The position numbers were made by a program, and so were the translations under genes. A model generated the notes under the pieces. It made no database searches. It worked only from the letters and a program-made list of their open reading frames with translations, and was not told where the DNA came from. Shown here piece after piece: positions 8,036-10,998 of a stretch of 10,998 nucleotides of DNA. Every line of letters starts with the position of its first letter. Positions within the stretch are counted from its first letter, which is position 1. The stretch comes from Coriobacteriaceae bacterium (lineage in GTDB: Bacteria; Actinomycetota; Coriobacteriia; Coriobacteriales; UMGS124), in contig JAHZHK010000058.1 in NCBI GenBank assembly GCA_019420325.1, forward strand, positions 6,086-17,083. The letters are read 5' to 3'.

Positions 8036-9922
8036 ATGTCTGAACACGACAAGGACGCACTCACCCACGACAGCGCTTGTGGCGCATCGATCGAGGCGCA
8101 GGAGAGGGGCGAGGAGGTCGCACGGCTTACGGACGAGCTTTCTAGCTGCCGCCGCAGGCTCAAGGCCGTCTTGGGGCTTCTGAGCCACTCGTCCAATTTC
8201 GGACTCAACGCGATGGAGACATGCGACCTCATTGCCAACGAGCTGGCAGATGCCCTGCTGGCCGATGCCGCCATCTTCTATCTCATCGCCGACAGGGGCT
8301 ATGTTCCCTTTGGTGTGTCCGATGGGTTCTATCTAGCGGTCAATGCGACTGACGTTGCCGATTTGGCCCGCACGACACCTGGCATCCCTCCTCTTGTCGC
8401 GCGCACGCGTGCCCTCACATGCCTAAGCGTCCTTGAACGGCCCGGTCGCATTGACGAGGCCTGTATCATGCGCGATGACGCAGGAACCCGTTTCAAGGTG
8501 CGCTCGCTGCTTTCCACGTCCTGCTCCAGCATCGTGGGCGCCCCCGTGTTCTCCGAGGACCGCGTCAGCGCGGTGCTTGTCTTCGGGTGGCACGAACACC
8601 ATGCATTGGTCGACGAGGAGCGCGAAATGCTCCAGACCATCTCGGAGACCCTCGCCTTCGGTATCTCCTCGGCCTTGAGCCAACTTCGCCTCACGCGTTC
8701 CAACGACCTTAAAGACGCTCTTTTGCGTGTGCATGACCTTGCCATGAAGAGCGACTCCATCTGTTCGTCCATGGTCAGGCAGGTTGCCCTGTGCGTCGCC
8801 GACGCGATGCCTGCGCGCGTTCTCATGGTGGAGGCCCGCGATGGGGAGGCGGGCTGCACTATCGTGCCGCTCGACACCGGCGAAGACTGCGACATGCCCA
8901 TTCAGACCAACATGTCCATGGACGAGATACTGGGGGAGGCCTCTGGTGTGCGTGCTGTGCAACATGCCAGCGCCTTGGGGATGTGGATTGCCCGCCATAC
9001 CGACCTCAATTCGGGGTTTGTCGTGCCCATTGCCACGAAGCAGGCGTGCGAGGGCGTGCGTTTTGCGCTGCTCGTGCTGCGCAGCCCGCTCGATGCCCCC
9101 TTTGACTTCCTCGACGAGGAGTTTCTCAACGATGTCTCGGGGGAGATCGGTCGCATTGCCTTTTCAGAGCGTATCCATGCAAACGAGGCCCAGATTGCCC
9201 ATGCCCTGCAGGTGGGCCTGCGCAACGAGATGCCCCAGGTGAACGGCATCTCCACCGCCTCCCTGTACTTGTCTGCCACTGAGTCGGCGGTGGTAGGCGG
9301 CGACTTTTTCGACTTGCACGAGCTGGGGGAGGGCCGCTTCGTCGTTGTCATGGGCGATGTGTCGGGCAAGGGTGTGGAGGCCGCCGTTGTGGCTTCCATG
9401 GCCAAGACGGGCCTTGCAGCCTATGTCTGGGAAAAAACGGAACCCGACGAGATGGTGAGCGCGCTGAACAGCCTGTTTCTCAATTTCTCGCGTGCTGAGA
9501 CGTTTGCCACCATGTGCGTCGTGCTTGTCGACTTGCCCTCGCGCTCGGCTAAGTACTGCAGCGCTGGGCATCCCCCCGCGATGCTCGTGCATGCACCCGA
9601 TTCTGCCAACCCCTCTCTTGAGCTGCTCGCAACGCAGTCGCCGGTGGTGGGTGCGTTCGAGGGCATGCGCTATATTTCGGGAAGCTTTACGTTCGAGCTC
9701 GGGGACGTGCTGTTCCTCTATACCGACGGCACCACCGAGGCCCGTAGCCCATCAGGGGGCTTTTTCGGTGAGGGCAATCTGCGCGACGCGCTTCTGCGCG
9801 CCTGCCGTTTCGGCCTGGACGACATCCCACGCCGCGTGCTCAAAGAGGTTGAGGAATTTTCCGGCAACGACACCCATGACGACATCGCGATGGTCGCCGT
9901 TCGCTTCGACGGCCTGGCCTAA
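8036..9922 (+). CDS. GAF-domain PP2C-type serine/threonine phosphatase (SpoIIE/RsbU family)
   Basis: The 628-residue protein is predicted to be cytosolic, with no signal peptide or membrane helix. Residues 20-45 look helical and possibly coiled. Residues about 55-215 form a GAF-like sensor ending in VGAPVFSEDRVSAVLVFGW. A second, weaker GAF-like region spans about 225-378. The C-terminal SpoIIE/RsbU-type PP2C domain (about 385-626) has all the expected motifs: GGDFFD (Asp423), GDVSGKG (Asp441), AGHPP (510-514), LYTDGTTEAR (Asp564) and HDDIAMV (Asp615, Asp616), which hold the catalytic metals. Such enzymes dephosphorylate a STAS-domain anti-sigma antagonist. The next gene encodes exactly such a STAS protein, fused to its likely kinase. 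The ATG has GAGG at 8025-8028. The family call is secure; the signal sensed by the GAF domains is unknown. Confidence 0.92.
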   Translation: MSEHDKDALTHDSACGASIEAQERGEEVARLTDELSSCRRRLKAVLGLLSHSSNFGLNAMETCDLIANELADALLADAAIFYLIADRGYVPFGVSDGFYLAVNATDVADLARTTPGIPPLVARTRALTCLSVLERPGRIDEACIMRDDAGTRFKVRSLLSTSCSSIVGAPVFSEDRVSAVLVFGWHEHHALVDEEREMLQTISETLAFGISSALSQLRLTRSNDLKDALLRVHDLAMKSDSICSSMVRQVALCVADAMPARVLMVEARDGEAGCTIVPLDTGEDCDMPIQTNMSMDEILGEASGVRAVQHASALGMWIARHTDLNSGFVVPIATKQACEGVRFALLVLRSPLDAPFDFLDEEFLNDVSGEIGRIAFSERIHANEAQIAHALQVGLRNEMPQVNGISTASLYLSATESAVVGGDFFDLHELGEGRFVVVMGDVSGKGVEAAVVASMAKTGLAAYVWEKTEPDEMVSALNSLFLNFSRAETFATMCVVLVDLPSRSAKYCSAGHPPAMLVHAPDSANPSLELLATQSPVVGAFEGMRYISGSFTFELGDVLFLYTDGTTEARSPSGGFFGEGNLRDALLRACRFGLDDIPRRVLKEVEEFSGNDTHDDIAMVAVRFDGLA

Positions 9923-10012
9923 TCGTCGTCTTTTATCTCCTTGCATGTTTGGAACCTGCTGTGGCGGGGGAAGATACGCAGTGTTTATGCAACGGATGTG
10001 CGAGGAGAAACG

Positions 10013-10783
10013 ATGCTCGTCGACAAAGGTGCGCTCGTAGTCTCTCTTGCGGGCGACGTCACATGGCAGAACGCCCCAGCTTTGCGCGAGCGCCTTCTTC
10101 TTATTGCCCAGCAGGGTTATTCGAGCCTTGTGCTCAACGTTGAGTCGGTGGGGTACATCGACTCGACGGGCATGGCTGTGCTTATTTTCCTCGCCAGGCG
10201 TCTTTCGGCCCGCGGGGGCAGGCTCGTGCTCATCAACGCCTCTGAGTCGATTGTGCGCTCGCTCAAGCAAGCCCAGATCCTCGACAAGATCGTTTGCATT
10301 CCCAAAGGCATGGCGGGCGTGCGCAATGTGGGGGTTCCCACCGATGAGGCGCCGCTGCGCGTGTATACCGTGAGCTTGTCGAGTGATCCATCCTCGATGG
10401 AGCTGGCACGCAAGTCCATCGCATCTATCCTCCAAGCGTTGCAATTGCCGCGCAGTACCGCCTATGACATCGTGCTTGCTTTGGGTGAGGCGCTCGGCAA
10501 CGCGTTCGACCATGGCGGTGGCGCACAAGGGCAGGAGGGGGACGTCTCGGCCACGGTGTCGCTGTACTCCGATCGCCTTGTGATGGAAGTCAATGACTGC
10601 GGATGCGGTATCGCTTACAACCAGGGCGACGCATTGCCCGAGCCCACGCATGAGCGGGGCAGGGGCATCAAACTCATGCTTATGCTTGCTGACTCCATTT
10701 CCATTGTCCCGCGAGAGACGGGCAAGGGCACTTGCGTGCGTCTTGTCAAAATGCTCGACTGTGCGGCGGCGGCCAGCGCTTAA
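10013..10783 (+). CDS. Fused STAS anti-sigma antagonist and GHKL-type anti-sigma kinase (RsbV-RsbW-like)
   Basis: The 256-residue protein has two halves. Residues 1-100 are a STAS domain with the phosphorylation-site signature YIDSTGMAVL; Ser51 or Thr52 is the likely phospho-site. Residues about 120-256 are a GHKL ATPase of the RsbW/SpoIIAB type. This half has the N box EALGN (159-163), the G1 box NDCGCG (Asp195) and the G2 loop RGRGI (215-219). RsbV and RsbW homologues are normally separate, with RsbW phosphorylating RsbV and RsbU removing the phosphate. Here substrate and kinase share one chain next to a PP2C gene. No sigma factor is in the window. The ATG at 10013 has GAGGAG five bases upstream; an in-frame TTG at 9941 would add 24 residues without a good ribosome site. 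The preceding 90-base gap holds no clear promoter, so cotranscription with the phosphatase is likely. Confidence 0.88.
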   Translation: MLVDKGALVVSLAGDVTWQNAPALRERLLLIAQQGYSSLVLNVESVGYIDSTGMAVLIFLARRLSARGGRLVLINASESIVRSLKQAQILDKIVCIPKGMAGVRNVGVPTDEAPLRVYTVSLSSDPSSMELARKSIASILQALQLPRSTAYDIVLALGEALGNAFDHGGGAQGQEGDVSATVSLYSDRLVMEVNDCGCGIAYNQGDALPEPTHERGRGIKLMLMLADSISIVPRETGKGTCVRLVKMLDCAAAASA

Positions 10784-10813
10784 TCTGGGTGTCGCGTGTG
10801 CGGGGACGCGATA

Positions 10814-10845
10814 GGGGGCTGCAGGCAGAGCAGCCTCTGAGGCCT
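10814..10845 (+). terminator. Possible weak terminator after the STAS-kinase gene
   Basis: Bases 10814-10822 can pair with 10830-10838 (nine pairs, two G-U, core GGCTGC/GCAGCC) around a seven-base loop. Only a TTT follows at 10844-10846 after a gap, so termination may be weak. It faces the convergent tRNA-Cys terminator. Confidence 0.4.
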
Positions 10846-10861
10846 TTGCTAAACTTAAACG

Positions 10862-10887
10862 AAAAAAGCCGCCCCGAAGGACGGCTT
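10862..10887 (-). terminator. Rho-independent terminator after tRNA-Cys
   Basis: Read on the - strand, AAGCCGTCC and GGGCGGCTT form a nine-pair stem (one G-U) closed by a TTCG loop and followed by a run of T (A run at 10862-10867 on the + strand). It starts about ten bases after the tRNA CCA end. Confidence 0.92.
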
Positions 10888-10897
10888 GAAAGATCAT

Positions 10898-10971
10898 TGG
10901 AGGCGACGCCCAGATTCGAACTGGGGGTAAAGGCTTTGCAGGCCTCTGCCTTACCACTTGGCGACGTCGCC
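10898..10971 (-). tRNA. tRNA-Cys (anticodon GCA), CCA encoded
   Basis: On the - strand, GGCGACG (10971-10965) pairs with CGTCGCC (10908-10902). It is followed by discriminator U, the identity base of cysteine tRNAs, and an encoded CCA (10900-10898). The anticodon loop CTGCAAA gives anticodon GCA at 10939-10937, within a stem GAGGC/GCCTT that has one G-U pair. The T loop TTCGAAT is canonical. The gene is convergent with the STAS-kinase gene. Confidence 0.98.
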
Positions 10972-10977
10972 ATCCTA

Positions 10978-10983
10978 ACAATA
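10978..10983 (-). promoter_or_regulatory. Possible -10 box for tRNA-Cys
   Basis: TATTGT on the - strand lies seven bases before the tRNA 5' end. The -35 region would fall at or beyond the window edge. The close spacing leaves almost no leader, so this may be a chance match inside a longer tRNA transcript. Confidence 0.2.
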
Positions 10984-10998
10984 GGGCCAGATGAGCTG

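Noticed and set aside
9752..10981. A 409-codon open frame on the - strand across the regulatory genes and tRNA-Cys
   Set aside because: It runs through tRNA-Cys, its terminator and two well-supported + strand genes, which a real gene would not do.

Overview
The window is high-GC bacterial DNA, about 60% or more by eye. It is gene-dense, nearly all on the + strand, with rho-independent terminators and tRNA genes that encode their own CCA. The order whiA, gap, pgk, tpiA, secG is typical of Actinomycetota. The insertion of gpmI, the encoded CCA ends and the protein style point to class Coriobacteriia (relatives of Collinsella or Olsenella). This assignment is inference from gene order and protein flavour, not a database match.

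Bases 1-5998 are a housekeeping block. It starts with the 3' part of whiA. Next is gap (glyceraldehyde-3-phosphate dehydrogenase), which has its own promoter-like -10 box and a strong terminator. A second unit holds pgk, tpiA and gpmI with overlapping ends (11 bp and 8 bp). secG follows after a 130-base leader and ends at a strong terminator. Together gap, pgk, tpiA and gpmI cover glycolysis from triose phosphate to 2-phosphoglycerate; enolase is not in the window. secG belongs to the Sec translocase.

Bases 6031-7767 hold a single gene for a family 5 (peptide/oligopeptide-type) ABC transporter binding protein. It is a lipoprotein with a twin-arginine signal, and no permease or ATPase gene lies beside it. 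It is followed by a class II tRNA-Leu(GAG) with a near-consensus sigma-70-type promoter and its own terminator.

Bases 8036-10783 form a regulatory pair. The first gene encodes a two-GAF plus PP2C (SpoIIE/RsbU-type) serine phosphatase. The second encodes one protein that fuses a STAS domain (RsbV-like) to a GHKL ATPase (RsbW-like). Together they look like a compact partner-switching module whose output (sigma factor or other target) is not visible here. The window closes with a convergent tRNA-Cys(GCA) and its terminator on the - strand.

Most of the window is ordinary core genome. The best candidates for a second look are the fused STAS-kinase with its GAF-PP2C partner, the structured leader and near-perfect palindrome upstream of secG, and the repeated TACAAT-like -10 boxes at gene junctions, two of which abut or closely follow the upstream stop codon. 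There is no CRISPR array, insertion sequence, integrase or defence system, and no stretch over 300 bases lacks a gene.
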